A stretch of 64,000 nucleotides of DNA, taken from assembly GCA_011523615.1 (NCBI GenBank), contig WTGJ01000027.1, forward strand, positions 583,333 to 647,332. The letters are read 5' to 3'. The stretch is from Chloroflexota bacterium. GTDB lineage: Bacteria; Chloroflexota; Anaerolineae; Aggregatilineales; Phototrophicaceae. Under the pieces are notes generated by a model. It worked only from the letters and a program-made list of their open reading frames with translations. It was not told where the DNA came from and did not search any database. Shown here one piece after another: positions 10,546 through 19,437 of the stretch. The stretch's first letter is position 1, and each line of letters begins with the position of its first letter. A program made the position numbers and the translations under genes.

Positions 10546-12627
10546 TCAGACTTTGTTCTTTTCCGCGAGATTGAGGGTGATGATTTGATCCGTCAATTGG
10601 GCCGGGACTTTTTCGTAATGATCAAAACTCATTTCATAGTGTCCCCTACCCCCCGATAGCGAACGCAAATCCGTGCCATAGCGAAGCATTTCTGCGAGAG
10701 GGACTTTGGCGTGTACGATGGAACGATTGCCATCGTTTTCGATGCCCTGCACTCTGCCACGCCTCGTATTCAAGTCTCCCATTACATCGCCCAGCAAAGA
10801 TTCCGGCACGGTGATGCTCAGATCCATGATCGGTTCCAAGAGCACCGGGGCCGCGCTCTTGAAGGCGATCTTGAAACTCTCGCGACCGGCAATCTGAAAG
10901 GCGATATCTTTGGAATCAACCGGGTGCTCTTTACCGTCAAACACTTCTGCTTTGACGTTGACCACCGGGAACCCGGCAATGACGCCTTCCGGTAAGACCT
11001 GGCGAATGCCTTTTTCTATGGAAGGTAAGAATTGTTGGGAAATGGCACCCCCAAAGATATTGGTTTCATAGATGAAGGCTTCTTCTTCACTCGGGATGAC
11101 GCGCAAAGAAACCTCGCCGAACTGACCTGCGCCGCCGGTTTGTTTCTTGTGACGATACGTAGCCTGCGCTTCTTCTGTGATCGTTTCACGGTAAGGAACT
11201 TTGGGAATGTTCATATCCAGGGCCACCCCCAGTTTTTGTGCACGGGAGAGGGTGATCTGGATGTGTGTTTCCCCCATGCCTTCCAACCATGTCTGGCGAA
11301 CATCAGCGTTGTATCGCCAGCGCAGCGTTGGGTCAGAATTGCACAGGCTGTTCAACACGCTTCCCATTTTTGTGCTATCCGCCTGCGTTTTTGGTTCCAA
11401 TGCCACGATGTACAAAGGGTCCGGGAAGCTCGGTGAGCGGATTTGGAGCAAGCTTTCACGGTGGGAAAACGTATCATTGGTGAAGGTGTCGTTGAGTTTG
11501 GTCACAACACCGATATCTCCAGCGCACAAACGATCCATCGCAATCTGCTCTTTGCCCCGCATCACATACAAATTGCCGAAACGCTCTTCTTCTTCTCGGT
11601 TGGCATTGAAGTATCGCTGGTCGGCAGCCATATGGCCGGAAAAGACCCGCAAAAACGTCAAATTGCCTACGAACCGATCATTGATGGATTTGAAGACATA
11701 AGCGGCCAAAGGACCGTCGTCCGTCAATGGTGTGGGCAGGATTGGATCTTCATCGGTTGAATCTTCCGCCTGAGTGAGAATCCTGCGTCCTTCAGGACTG
11801 GGCACATAAGCGGCGATGGCTTCCAGCAAGGGAATGGTGCCAATATTGCTGGTTGCCCCGGTCACAAAGACGGGCACGACCGGAGAAGATGCATCTTTTG
11901 CCGCCAAGCGCATCCCGCTCCTGATCTCATCTTCGCTCAGGGTCTCTTCTTCGAAGTATTTCTCAATCAACGCATCATCTGCTTCCGCCGCTACTTCGAT
12001 GAGATTCAGCCTTGCTTCTTCCACCGCATCTTGCAGCTCGGCTGGCAATTCACTGCGTTCTGCGCCATCCCCCAAGTAAGCCTGTTGGGTGACCAGATTG
12101 ACCAATCCCTTAAAATCGGCTTCCTCACCCACGGGAAGGACCACGGGCACAAAATTCGCATCCGCAAAGGCTTCTCGCAGGCCGGATAAAGCCCGATCAA
12201 AATCCGCATTCTCCCGATCGAACTTGTTGATGTTGACCAAGATCGGGATCTGCTCTGCACGAGCCAATTCCCAGACCATTTCTGTTCCGACCTGCACGCC
12301 GGAAACGGCATCTACGATGATCAGGACGGCATCCGTTGCCCGAATTGCATTCTTCACATCGCCCTGAAAATCAGAGAAGCCGGGCGTATCCAATAAGTTG
12401 ATTTTCACATCACCGATTTCCACTGGAATCAATGACGTATTCAAAGATACGTTTCGCTCCTTTTCTTCGTCATCCCAATCAGAAACGGTGTTGCCTTGCT
12501 CAATGGTTCCCAATCGGTTGGTCGCGCCGGTGGCAAAAAGAAAAGCTTCACATAAAGAAGTCTTACCCGATCCCTGATGACCGACCACCGCGACATTTCT
12601 CAATGATTCTGTAGGATACACCTTCAT
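10546..12627 (-). CDS. fusA2: Elongation factor G-like GTPase (EF-G2 type)
   Basis: This 693-residue translational GTPase has the full EF-G domain order but belongs to the EF-G2 branch. Its P-loop is GHQGSGKT instead of the AHIDAGKT of translocating EF-G, switch I reads EKERNVSLNTS, and G3 and G4 are DTPGFSDF and NKFDRE. Domains II-V follow, with the domain IV/V segments GGRGHYEMSF and RRGRVQGIEN near the end. In other bacteria EF-G2 proteins bind ribosomes and GTP but their role is poorly defined; it is probably not the essential translocase. The start chosen is the ATG at 12627 (MKVYPTESLRN), because the frame upstream to 12717 lacks homology. It diverges from the Flp pilin gene. Confidence 0.9.
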   Translation of the reverse strand: MKVYPTESLRNVAVVGHQGSGKTSLCEAFLFATGATNRLGTIEQGNTVSDWDDEEKERNVSLNTSLIPVEIGDVKINLLDTPGFSDFQGDVKNAIRATDAVLIIVDAVSGVQVGTEMVWELARAEQIPILVNINKFDRENADFDRALSGLREAFADANFVPVVLPVGEEADFKGLVNLVTQQAYLGDGAERSELPAELQDAVEEARLNLIEVAAEADDALIEKYFEEETLSEDEIRSGMRLAAKDASSPVVPVFVTGATSNIGTIPLLEAIAAYVPSPEGRRILTQAEDSTDEDPILPTPLTDDGPLAAYVFKSINDRFVGNLTFLRVFSGHMAADQRYFNANREEEERFGNLYVMRGKEQIAMDRLCAGDIGVVTKLNDTFTNDTFSHRESLLQIRSPSFPDPLYIVALEPKTQADSTKMGSVLNSLCNSDPTLRWRYNADVRQTWLEGMGETHIQITLSRAQKLGVALDMNIPKVPYRETITEEAQATYRHKKQTGGAGQFGEVSLRVIPSEEEAFIYETNIFGGAISQQFLPSIEKGIRQVLPEGVIAGFPVVNVKAEVFDGKEHPVDSKDIAFQIAGRESFKIAFKSAAPVLLEPIMDLSITVPESLLGDVMGDLNTRRGRVQGIENDGNRSIVHAKVPLAEMLRYGTDLRSLSGGRGHYEMSFDHYEKVPAQLTDQIITLNLAEKNKV

Positions 12628-12737
12628 GAAACAGACTCTTTCTGAAAATCGTGAAGGGATTGTAAATACATCGTGGGCCTCATGCAAGGTTGGCGGAAGA
12701 GATCGCCTTCCGGCCACAGTTTGCCTACGGTCGCGGT

Positions 12738-12766
12738 TTGCCTGGCTTTGCTGGATATGCTAGCAT
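12738..12766 (+). promoter_or_regulatory. Candidate sigma-70-type promoter for the Flp pilin gene
   Basis: A -35-like TTGCCT (12738-12743) is followed after exactly 17 bases by TAGCAT (12761-12766), with a TG one base before the -10 (extended -10). Transcription would start near 12773, giving a leader of about 26 bases that holds the GGAG ribosome site of the pilin. Seen by eye only. Confidence 0.4.
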
Positions 12767-12798
12767 TCCTACCGTATGTCCATCGTGGAGAACCGGTC

Positions 12799-12936
12799 AT
12801 GACCGGAGATTCCGGGCAAGGCCTGATTGAATATATTTTGATCATCATTTTAATCATCGTTATGGGAATGATCATTTGGGCTTTACTGGGGCCAACGATC
12901 GAAGAGATCATTTCAAATGTAATCAATTCCATATAG
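12799..12936 (+). CDS. Flp-type (type IVb) pilin precursor, 45 residues
   Basis: This small protein is MTGDSG followed by QGLIEY and one long hydrophobic helix ending in TIEEIISNVINSI. It fits the Flp/Tad pilin plan: a very short leader ending in glycine, prepilin peptidase cleavage after that glycine, glutamate at mature position 5 and tyrosine at position 6. The mature form would be 39 residues, within the size range of Flp pilins. The ATG at 12799 has GGAG eight bases upstream; the open frame reaches further up but that part is unlike a pilin leader. No tad assembly genes (ATPase, TadB/C, prepilin peptidase) are in the window, so the assembly machinery would have to lie elsewhere. The next gene begins 31 bases downstream. 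Confidence 0.8.
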   Translation: MTGDSGQGLIEYILIIILIIVMGMIIWALLGPTIEEIISNVINSI

Positions 12937-12967
12937 TGGATATCCGTTTCTCTAGAAAGGTGACCTG

Positions 12968-15900
12968 ATGCAAACCAATGATTTTCTGTTTCGTGGAAAC
13001 CTGGAAGAGATTGATCCCGATGTCGCAGAATTGGTGCGCCTGGAAACGGCCCGACAGTCACAAACCCTCATCATGATCCCCTCAGAAAGCACCGTACCGG
13101 AGGCAGTGCGAGAAGCGGTCGGCTCTTCGTTTCACAATATCTATGCTGAGGGTTATCCGCTGGAAGCCACGCGGCGCCTTTCGCAAGCAGAGATATTGGA
13201 TTACGGCGCCAGACTGACGGAATACCGCCGCCGCTCTGATCTGCGCTATTACAAAGGGACGGAATACGCCAACATCGTCGAAGCCCTGGCTCGGCGTCGA
13301 GTGGCGGAATCTTTTGCTACCCAGGAGCACCCCGCAGATTCGCTCTATGTCAACGTCCAGCCGCTCTCCGGTGCCCCGGCGAACAGCGCGGTTTATACCG
13401 CTTTATTGGACGTGGGCGATACCGTCATGGGCATGGACCTCATCACCGGCGGTCACTTAACCCACGGCAGTCCGGTGAATCGCAGTGGCTTGCAATACCA
13501 CATCATCAGTTATGGATTGAATCCCGAAACCGAACGGCTGGATTACGAACAAATTCGTGAGCTGGCGCTAACCCACCGACCGAAGATGATCATTGCCGGT
13601 TATTCGAGTTACCCCTTCACACCGGATTGGCATCAATTTCGGGCCATCGCCGATGAAGTCGGGGCATTTCTCCTCGCCGATGTCGCCCATGTCGCCGGAT
13701 TGATCCTGGCTGATTTATACCCCAATCCGGTCGGCATCGCGGATGTCGTCACTTTCACCACGCACAAGTCTCTCCACGGCCCTCGTGGCGCTGTGGCGAT
13801 CACCCATCAACGAGCGCTGGCACGCAAGATCGATCGGGCGGTTTTTCCGGGGGAGCAAGGCGGGCCACATGTCAACAGCATCACTGCTTTAGCCGTCGCC
13901 ATGAGGATCGCTGCAACGCAGCAGTTCAAGGACTTGCAACAGCAGATTGTGGACAACGCCGCCACAATGGCGGATCGCTTGCGCGAGCGGGGGATTCGCA
14001 TCCCGCATGGCGGCACGAACACACACCTCTTCCTCGTGGATTGCAAGACACAAATCGGCGCTGATGGTACGGCGTTGAGCGGGGATATGGCGGCACGAAT
14101 CCTGGATTTGGTCGGCATCGTCGCCAATCGCCAGACCATCCCCGGCGACCGCAGCGCTTTGCGCCCTTCCGGTTTGCGTTTCGGGACGAATTGGATCAGC
14201 CAACGGGGCGCGAGGCGTGATGAAGTGCTCGGCATCGCCGATGTCATTGCCGACTTAATCACTGCTTCTCGGCCCTACAGTTTGACTGGCAGAATTCGGC
14301 GTCAGGCGCGGGCCAAGGTTGATTTTGAAACATTGCGAGATTGCCGCGACCGCATCAGAAGAATCGCGGCCAGTCTGGGGTCCGACACCCGATCCGAGCG
14401 CGTGGGTTATCCCCACAACAACGACCCTGCGGAAGTTGAGGCTGATTCCGTTTGTTTGCGCATCAGCGGTAAAACGGCCAGGGCCTTTTTGCATACCGTA
14501 TTGACCAGCAACGTAGCCGATTTGGAAGACGGACAGACTCAAGTCACCGCATTGAAGAGCTCATCTGGGGATGTGCTTGCTCGAGGATTATTGCAACGGC
14601 GAGGAGATGAATACGTCTTCCAAACGGATGAGAAGGGGTCGCTGACAACATTTTGGTTGCGTGCCCTCTCCGATAATTTGACCATCATGGATGAAACCGA
14701 TGTGTATGCCAATGCGCCGGGACCCGTCGTCATCGAGGAAATCACTGCTCCGGCAACCAAACTGCAAGCCAGTGGGCAGCCCTTCGCCGTGAAAGCATAT
14801 GGCATCGCAGCACCCTATACAGCCGACCTTCCCGAATTGCCCCGTTTTGCTTGGCAGGAAGAAGATAGCGACGAATGGATGGTCACGCCGATCCATCCAT
14901 TGCATCAACAAATCGGCGCGCGCATGGCGCCATTCGCTGGTTACGAAATGCCGCTTTGGTATTCATCGGTTGCCGATGAACATCGGGCAGTGCGCGAAAA
15001 CTGTGGCATTTTTGATGTCGCACACATGGGTGTGTATCGTTTCAAGGGTCCTGGCGCAGAGAGAACGCTGGATGCCTTGACCACCAATGATGTTCGACAG
15101 CTGCGCGTGGGGACTTCCCATTATACTTTTTTGCTCGATGTCGATGGTCAGCCTTTGGATGACCTCTTGATCTATCGTTTGGGCGCAGAAGAATTCTTAG
15201 CGGTGGTGAATGCCGCGAATGATGCCAAGAATTGGGCTTGGATCAACGCGGCGATCGCCGGTGAAGTGAGGATCGATGAAGCACACCCCAAGCGACGTTT
15301 GGAAAGCGGTCTTCAGACGGACTTGCAGGACCTCCGCGCCACAACGAGTGGATCCAGTCGTTTGGTGGATCTGGCCCTCCAGGGACCCAAAAGCAGAGAG
15401 CTTCTTCTCTCTCTCGGTACGGAGGAAGAAACCCGAAGACGATTGATGAAGTTGCCCTGGGCCGGCATCGCTCCCATGAGGCTGGGCGACTTCGAACTCT
15501 ACGTCTCTCGCACCGGTTATACCGGCGAGCGCATCGCCTACGAGTTGTTTGTGCACCCGGAACAGGCCAGCTCCCTGTTTCAGACGCTCCTGGAAGCCGG
15601 CGCTACTCCCTGTGGTTTGGCAGCGCGAGATAGTTTGCGCACCGAAGCCGGGCTACCGCTCTACGGGCAGGAACTGGCCGGCCCTTTGTCTTTAAACCCT
15701 GCGGATGCTGGGTTCAGTTCGTATGTAAAGCTCTACCAGCCATTTTTTGTGGGCAAGTCTGCATTCATCGCATCGGAGCAACGAAGGGATGCGAAAATCG
15801 TCCGCTTCCGCAGCCCTCAGCGGGGCATGAGGCCGGCCCATGGCGGGGATCCTCTCGTGGATGCCAGGGGGCGTGTGGTGGGCAACGTCACCAGCTGTAG

Positions 15901-16090
15901 CGTCATGCCGGATGGTCACTACCTCGGTCTGGCGTTTGTCAAGCAGGATGCCGCCAAGGTAGGAAGTACTTTGGGGGTCATCGCTGGCAGCGGCCGGGCG
16001 AAGAGCCAAAGCTTACAGGACTTGCGCCCGGGTACCCGCCTGACCATTCCGCAACCGGTGGAGATATTGAGGAGATTCCCGGCGCGGTAA
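12968..16090 (+). CDS. glyA-gcvT: Fused serine hydroxymethyltransferase and glycine-cleavage T protein
   Basis: This single 1040-residue frame joins two one-carbon enzymes. Residues about 10-470 are serine hydroxymethyltransferase (glycine + methylene-THF to serine), with SGAPANSAVY, ADVAHVAGL and the PLP lysine K267 in TTHKSLHGPRG. It carries roughly 20 extra residues between YAEGYP and RYYKG compared with usual GlyA. Residues about 490-580 resemble a degenerate GcvT N-terminal segment (ISGKTARAFLHTVLTSNV...). Residues about 638-1035 are a full aminomethyltransferase, with MAPFAGYEMPLWY, FDVAHMG, the DDLLIYR segment and SRTGYTGE. The ATG follows AAAGGTGA by about five bases. The fusion faces gcvPB, gcvPA and gcvH, which provide the other parts of the same pathway. 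The frame is uninterrupted, so the fusion is real rather than a missed stop. Confidence 0.93.
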   Translation: MQTNDFLFRGNLEEIDPDVAELVRLETARQSQTLIMIPSESTVPEAVREAVGSSFHNIYAEGYPLEATRRLSQAEILDYGARLTEYRRRSDLRYYKGTEYANIVEALARRRVAESFATQEHPADSLYVNVQPLSGAPANSAVYTALLDVGDTVMGMDLITGGHLTHGSPVNRSGLQYHIISYGLNPETERLDYEQIRELALTHRPKMIIAGYSSYPFTPDWHQFRAIADEVGAFLLADVAHVAGLILADLYPNPVGIADVVTFTTHKSLHGPRGAVAITHQRALARKIDRAVFPGEQGGPHVNSITALAVAMRIAATQQFKDLQQQIVDNAATMADRLRERGIRIPHGGTNTHLFLVDCKTQIGADGTALSGDMAARILDLVGIVANRQTIPGDRSALRPSGLRFGTNWISQRGARRDEVLGIADVIADLITASRPYSLTGRIRRQARAKVDFETLRDCRDRIRRIAASLGSDTRSERVGYPHNNDPAEVEADSVCLRISGKTARAFLHTVLTSNVADLEDGQTQVTALKSSSGDVLARGLLQRRGDEYVFQTDEKGSLTTFWLRALSDNLTIMDETDVYANAPGPVVIEEITAPATKLQASGQPFAVKAYGIAAPYTADLPELPRFAWQEEDSDEWMVTPIHPLHQQIGARMAPFAGYEMPLWYSSVADEHRAVRENCGIFDVAHMGVYRFKGPGAERTLDALTTNDVRQLRVGTSHYTFLLDVDGQPLDDLLIYRLGAEEFLAVVNAANDAKNWAWINAAIAGEVRIDEAHPKRRLESGLQTDLQDLRATTSGSSRLVDLALQGPKSRELLLSLGTEEETRRRLMKLPWAGIAPMRLGDFELYVSRTGYTGERIAYELFVHPEQASSLFQTLLEAGATPCGLAARDSLRTEAGLPLYGQELAGPLSLNPADAGFSSYVKLYQPFFVGKSAFIASEQRRDAKIVRFRSPQRGMRPAHGGDPLVDARGRVVGNVTSCSVMPDGHYLGLAFVKQDAAKVGSTLGVIAGSGRAKSQSLQDLRPGTRLTIPQPVEILRRFPAR

Positions 16091-16106
16091 AAGTACGCCC
16101 CTGGGT

Positions 16107-17597
16107 TCAGTTGCCTGCCGCTGCAGAGGGGGGTAAGGCCGGCTTACAGCACAGCACCAACTCTTTCGCAGCCTTCACTTCATCCAGGCGTTTGACGGGC
16201 ATGCGATGGGGGGCGGTCAAAAGCAGGTCGGGCTCCTCACGCGCTTCCCTGGCAATTTCCTTCATCGCATCAATGAAACGATCCAGCGTCGCTTTATCCT
16301 CACTCTCTGTGGGTTCGATCATGAGCGCTTCGGGTACGATGAGCGGGAAATAATTGGTCGGCGGATGAAAACCATAATCCATCAATCGCTTGGAAATGTC
16401 GAGGGCGTGGACTTCCTCTGCCCCTCGTATCTGTCCCGAAATGACACATTCATGGGCACACATTCTTGGATAAGGGATCAGGTAGGTATCTGCCAGATTC
16501 GCTCGGATGTAGTTGGCGTTGAGGACGGCGTGTTTGCTCACTTCATGCAAACCACTGGCGCCATAAATGCTCATATAGGCAAAAGCGCGGATGTGCATGC
16601 CAAAATTGCCGTGAAATGCCTTGAGGCGGCCAATGGAATGTTCCGGCATTTGCAAACTGTAGCGCGGGGCTTCCTCATCCTCATCGGCTCCTTCATCGAC
16701 GACCACGATCGGGCCCGGTAAAAAGGGCGCCAATTTTTCATTGACCGCGACGGGGCCGCTGCCCGGCCCACCACCACCGTGTGGCGTCGACATGGTCTTG
16801 TGCAAATTGTAGTGCATCACATCGAAACCGAGCTCGGCGGGTTTGACGACGCCCATCAAGGCATTCATGTTGGCGCCATCCATGTACATCAAACCACCAC
16901 AATTGTGGACGGCTTCGACGACTTCCAACACATGAGCTTCGAACAAACCCAAGGTGCTGGGGACTGTGATCATCATCCCCGCTACCTGGTCATTGCAGGC
17001 CGCACGGAGGGCGTTCAGGTCGACATCGCCATTCTCATCGGACGGTAACTCCACGGCACGATAACCCGCCATGGTGACGGTGGCAGGGTTGGTGCCATGC
17101 GCACTGTTGGGTACCAGGACGATGTCCCGTTGGGTATCCCCTCGCTGTTGATGATAGGCCCGAATCATGAGGATGCCGGCCAATTCGCCTTGCGCACCCG
17201 CCGCTGGTTGCAAGCTGACCGCTGTCATGCCACTGAGTTCGGCCAACCAATCCTGCAGTTGAAACATCAAAGCCAGCGCACCCTGGGAGCCTTCGTCGTC
17301 TGTGAGCGGGTGCAGGGCAGCCAAACCGGGCAATCGGGCCACATCTTCATTGAGCCTGGGGTTGTATTTCATCGTGCAGGAACCCAGTGGATATAGGTCC
17401 AAATCAATCGCGTGGTTCAATTGGCTCAAGCGCGTAAAATGCCGCACCACTTGCAACTCCCCCAGTTCGGGAAGAGCCAGGTCATCACGCAGCAGCGCTG
17501 CATCCATTTCGCTGAGTGGGACGTCCAGCTCTGGCAAGGTGATCCCTTTGCGATCGGGGACGCTCTTGTCATACAGGGTAGGTTCCAGCGCTTTCAT
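16107..17597 (-). CDS. gcvPB: Glycine dehydrogenase (decarboxylating) subunit 2
   Basis: The 496-residue protein is the PLP-carrying half of the two-subunit P protein, which decarboxylates glycine and passes the aminomethyl group to the lipoyl arm of GcvH. The PLP-site motif HYNLHKTMSTPHGGGGPGSG is intact, with the lysine after the histidine as cofactor ligand. SAHGTNPATVTMAGY and GEYDLNAL-like segments are also typical. Its ATG overlaps the gcvPA stop by four bases (17594-17597), indicating translational coupling and one-to-one subunit supply. The gene converges on the glyA-gcvT fusion with a 16-base gap. Confidence 0.96.
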   Translation of the reverse strand: MKALEPTLYDKSVPDRKGITLPELDVPLSEMDAALLRDDLALPELGELQVVRHFTRLSQLNHAIDLDLYPLGSCTMKYNPRLNEDVARLPGLAALHPLTDDEGSQGALALMFQLQDWLAELSGMTAVSLQPAAGAQGELAGILMIRAYHQQRGDTQRDIVLVPNSAHGTNPATVTMAGYRAVELPSDENGDVDLNALRAACNDQVAGMMITVPSTLGLFEAHVLEVVEAVHNCGGLMYMDGANMNALMGVVKPAELGFDVMHYNLHKTMSTPHGGGGPGSGPVAVNEKLAPFLPGPIVVVDEGADEDEEAPRYSLQMPEHSIGRLKAFHGNFGMHIRAFAYMSIYGASGLHEVSKHAVLNANYIRANLADTYLIPYPRMCAHECVISGQIRGAEEVHALDISKRLMDYGFHPPTNYFPLIVPEALMIEPTESEDKATLDRFIDAMKEIAREAREEPDLLLTAPHRMPVKRLDEVKAAKELVLCCKPALPPSAAAGN

Positions 17598-18940
17598 GCC
17601 CCCACCTCCGCCAATCGTTCGACGAATTCATCGATTTCTTCTTTGCGATTCATTTCCGTACAACAGACCAACATATGATCTGCCATTTCTGGAAAATCCT
17701 TGCCGAGATCATAACCACCAATGATGCCATGTTCGATCAGTGCTTCATTGATTTCTCTGACCGGACGAGGACAAATGAGCACAAATTCATGGAAAAACGG
17801 CGAGGATTGATTGACCTGATAACTGGGCAATTCTTGCAATTTCCGCGCCGCATAGTGGGCTTTCTGGTAACACAGCGTAGCCACCTGTCGTAAACCATGC
17901 TTACCCAGCGCCGCCAGATAGACGCAGGCAGCCAAAGACATCAAGCCCTGATTGGTGCAAATGTTACTGGTGGCTTTTTCGCGGCGGATGTCCTGTTCGC
18001 GCGGCCTCAAGGTCATCACGTAGGCCAACCTGCCATCTGCATCCTCCGTTTCGCCGATGATCCGCCCGGCGATGCGTCGGACATATTTTTGCTTGGTGGC
18101 AAAGTAACCCAGATATGGGCCGCCAAAACTCAGCGGTACTCCCAACGGTTGACCGTCTCCCACCACGATATCGGCCCCCAATTCGCCGGGTGACTTGAGC
18201 AATGCCAATGCGGTTGGGTTCGCAACCACGACGAAGAGAGCGCCGACGGAATGGGCTGCTTCCGCATAGGCAGCGATCGGCTCGATTTCACCGAAGAAAT
18301 TGGGGTAAGCGACGGCGAGCATCGCAGTATCTTCATCGAGCAATGCCAGCAGGCCCTGGTGGTCATTTCGTTCAACTGCACCGTCATCGCCATCGATTCG
18401 TACAGAACCTCCCTGATGGTAGGTGCGCACCACTGCTCGATATTGGGGGTGGATGTTGGGACTCAAGATGACTTTGTTCCGCCGGCCACGGGCTAGCGCC
18501 CTGGTCATGGTGACTGCTTCGGCCAGGCTGGTCGCACCGTCATAATGGCTGGCATTGGCCGCATCCATTCCGGTCAAAGCGCACATCATGCTTTGATATT
18601 CATAGGTGGCCTGGAGCGTTCCCTGGGTCATTTCCGGTTGATACGGCGTATAAGCGGTGAGGAATTCACCTCTTTGTATGAGATGATTGACGATGGGAGG
18701 AATGAAATGATGATACGCTCCTGCTCCGCGAAAGAGGGCAAAATCGGCCGCGCTTTCATTGGATTCCGCCAGGGCTGTCATGATTTCGGTGACTTCCAAC
18801 TGGCTTTGCGGCTCCGGTAAATCCAATGTGGGGAAGCGCAAGGCGGCCGGGACTGCATCAAACATGGCTTCCATGCTTTGGATGCCGATCGCGGCCAGCA
18901 TCTCCTGGCGTTCCGCTTCCGTATGGGGGATGTAAGACAT
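17594..18940 (-). CDS. gcvPA: Glycine dehydrogenase (decarboxylating) subunit 1
   Basis: This 448-residue protein is the non-PLP half of the split P protein. It has the family opening MSYIPHTEAERQEML and the segments FRGAGAYHHFIPP, YTPYQPEMTQGTLQ and NASHYDGATSLAEA that are standard for GcvPA, and ends with the RPVREINEAL...GYDLGKDFPE region. Length is as expected for the split form found in many Gram-positive, Thermotoga and Chloroflexota-type genomes. It sits four bases after the gcvH stop and overlaps gcvPB, so all three are surely one operon. Confidence 0.96.
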   Translation of the reverse strand: MSYIPHTEAERQEMLAAIGIQSMEAMFDAVPAALRFPTLDLPEPQSQLEVTEIMTALAESNESAADFALFRGAGAYHHFIPPIVNHLIQRGEFLTAYTPYQPEMTQGTLQATYEYQSMMCALTGMDAANASHYDGATSLAEAVTMTRALARGRRNKVILSPNIHPQYRAVVRTYHQGGSVRIDGDDGAVERNDHQGLLALLDEDTAMLAVAYPNFFGEIEPIAAYAEAAHSVGALFVVVANPTALALLKSPGELGADIVVGDGQPLGVPLSFGGPYLGYFATKQKYVRRIAGRIIGETEDADGRLAYVMTLRPREQDIRREKATSNICTNQGLMSLAACVYLAALGKHGLRQVATLCYQKAHYAARKLQELPSYQVNQSSPFFHEFVLICPRPVREINEALIEHGIIGGYDLGKDFPEMADHMLVCCTEMNRKEEIDEFVERLAEVGA

Positions 18941-18944
18941 CAGT

Positions 18945-19334
18945 TCAACGAGTTTCCAGGTAAGCGGCGTATTCCGCAGCGTTCATGAGCGCATCCAAAT
19001 TGCTGGCATCTTCGATGCTCATTTGGATGATCCAGCCCTTATCGTAGGGATCGGCATTCACGATCTCGGGTTCATCTTCCAATTGTTCATTCACCGCGGT
19101 CACCGTACCCTGGATATGGGCGTACAAATCAGAAGCAGCTTTTACAGATTCCACCATGCCGAAATTGTCATCCGGACCATAATCTTCACCCACTTCGGGC
19201 AATTCAAAATACACGATGTCATTCAACATATCTTGTGCATAATCCGTGATGCCGATGGTTGCCGTATCCCCCTCGATGCGCAGCCATTCATCAGTTTTGG
19301 CATACCGCAACTCTTCCGGCAAGTTGTAGACCAT
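18945..19334 (-). CDS. gcvH: Glycine cleavage system H protein
   Basis: GcvH is the lipoylated shuttle between the P, T and L proteins. The 129-residue product has the lipoyl-attachment motif VESVKAASD with K65 as the modified lysine, and the usual opening of LRYAKTDEWLRIEGDTATIGITDYAQ. The start at 19334 is chosen because a very strong GGGAGG lies about five bases upstream on the minus strand and it matches the normal protein length. The frame remains open to 19697 but that extension runs antisense to the SCO gene and resembles nothing. First gene of the gcvH-gcvPA-gcvPB operon. Confidence 0.97.
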   Translation of the reverse strand: MVYNLPEELRYAKTDEWLRIEGDTATIGITDYAQDMLNDIVYFELPEVGEDYGPDDNFGMVESVKAASDLYAHIQGTVTAVNEQLEDEPEIVNADPYDKGWIIQMSIEDASNLDALMNAAEYAAYLETR

Positions 19335-19360
19335 AGGTTCCCTCCCTGTTCTGGCTGGCA

Positions 19361-19389
19361 ATTGTAGCGAAACCGGCCTGCTGGTGCAA
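19361..19389 (-). promoter_or_regulatory. Candidate promoter of the gcvH-gcvPA-gcvPB operon
   Basis: On the minus strand TTGCAC (19389-19384) and TACAAT (19366-19361) are separated by exactly 17 bases. Transcription would begin near 19354, about 20 bases before the gcvH ATG at 19334 and just upstream of its strong GGGAGG site. The leader is far too short to contain a glycine riboswitch. Confidence 0.45.
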
Positions 19390-19424
19390 TGTAATCCTGC
19401 ATACCATAACCCATGAATCTTAAG

Positions 19425-19430
19425 TAGAAT
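19425..19430 (+). promoter_or_regulatory. Candidate -10 box of a leaderless SCO transcript
   Basis: TAGAAT at 19425-19430 lies seven bases before the SCO ATG (19438), so the predicted transcription start falls on or next to the start codon. No ribosome-binding purine run is present and no convincing -35 was found. Confidence 0.3.
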
Positions 19431-19437
19431 ATCTGCC

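Noticed and set aside
12628-12717. Possible 30-residue extension of the EF-G2-like protein
   Set aside because: No homology in the extension; the MKVYPTESLRNVAVVGH start matches the family.
12937-12967. Glycine riboswitch before glyA-gcvT or gcvH
   Set aside because: The 31-base and roughly 20-base leaders are too short for one.
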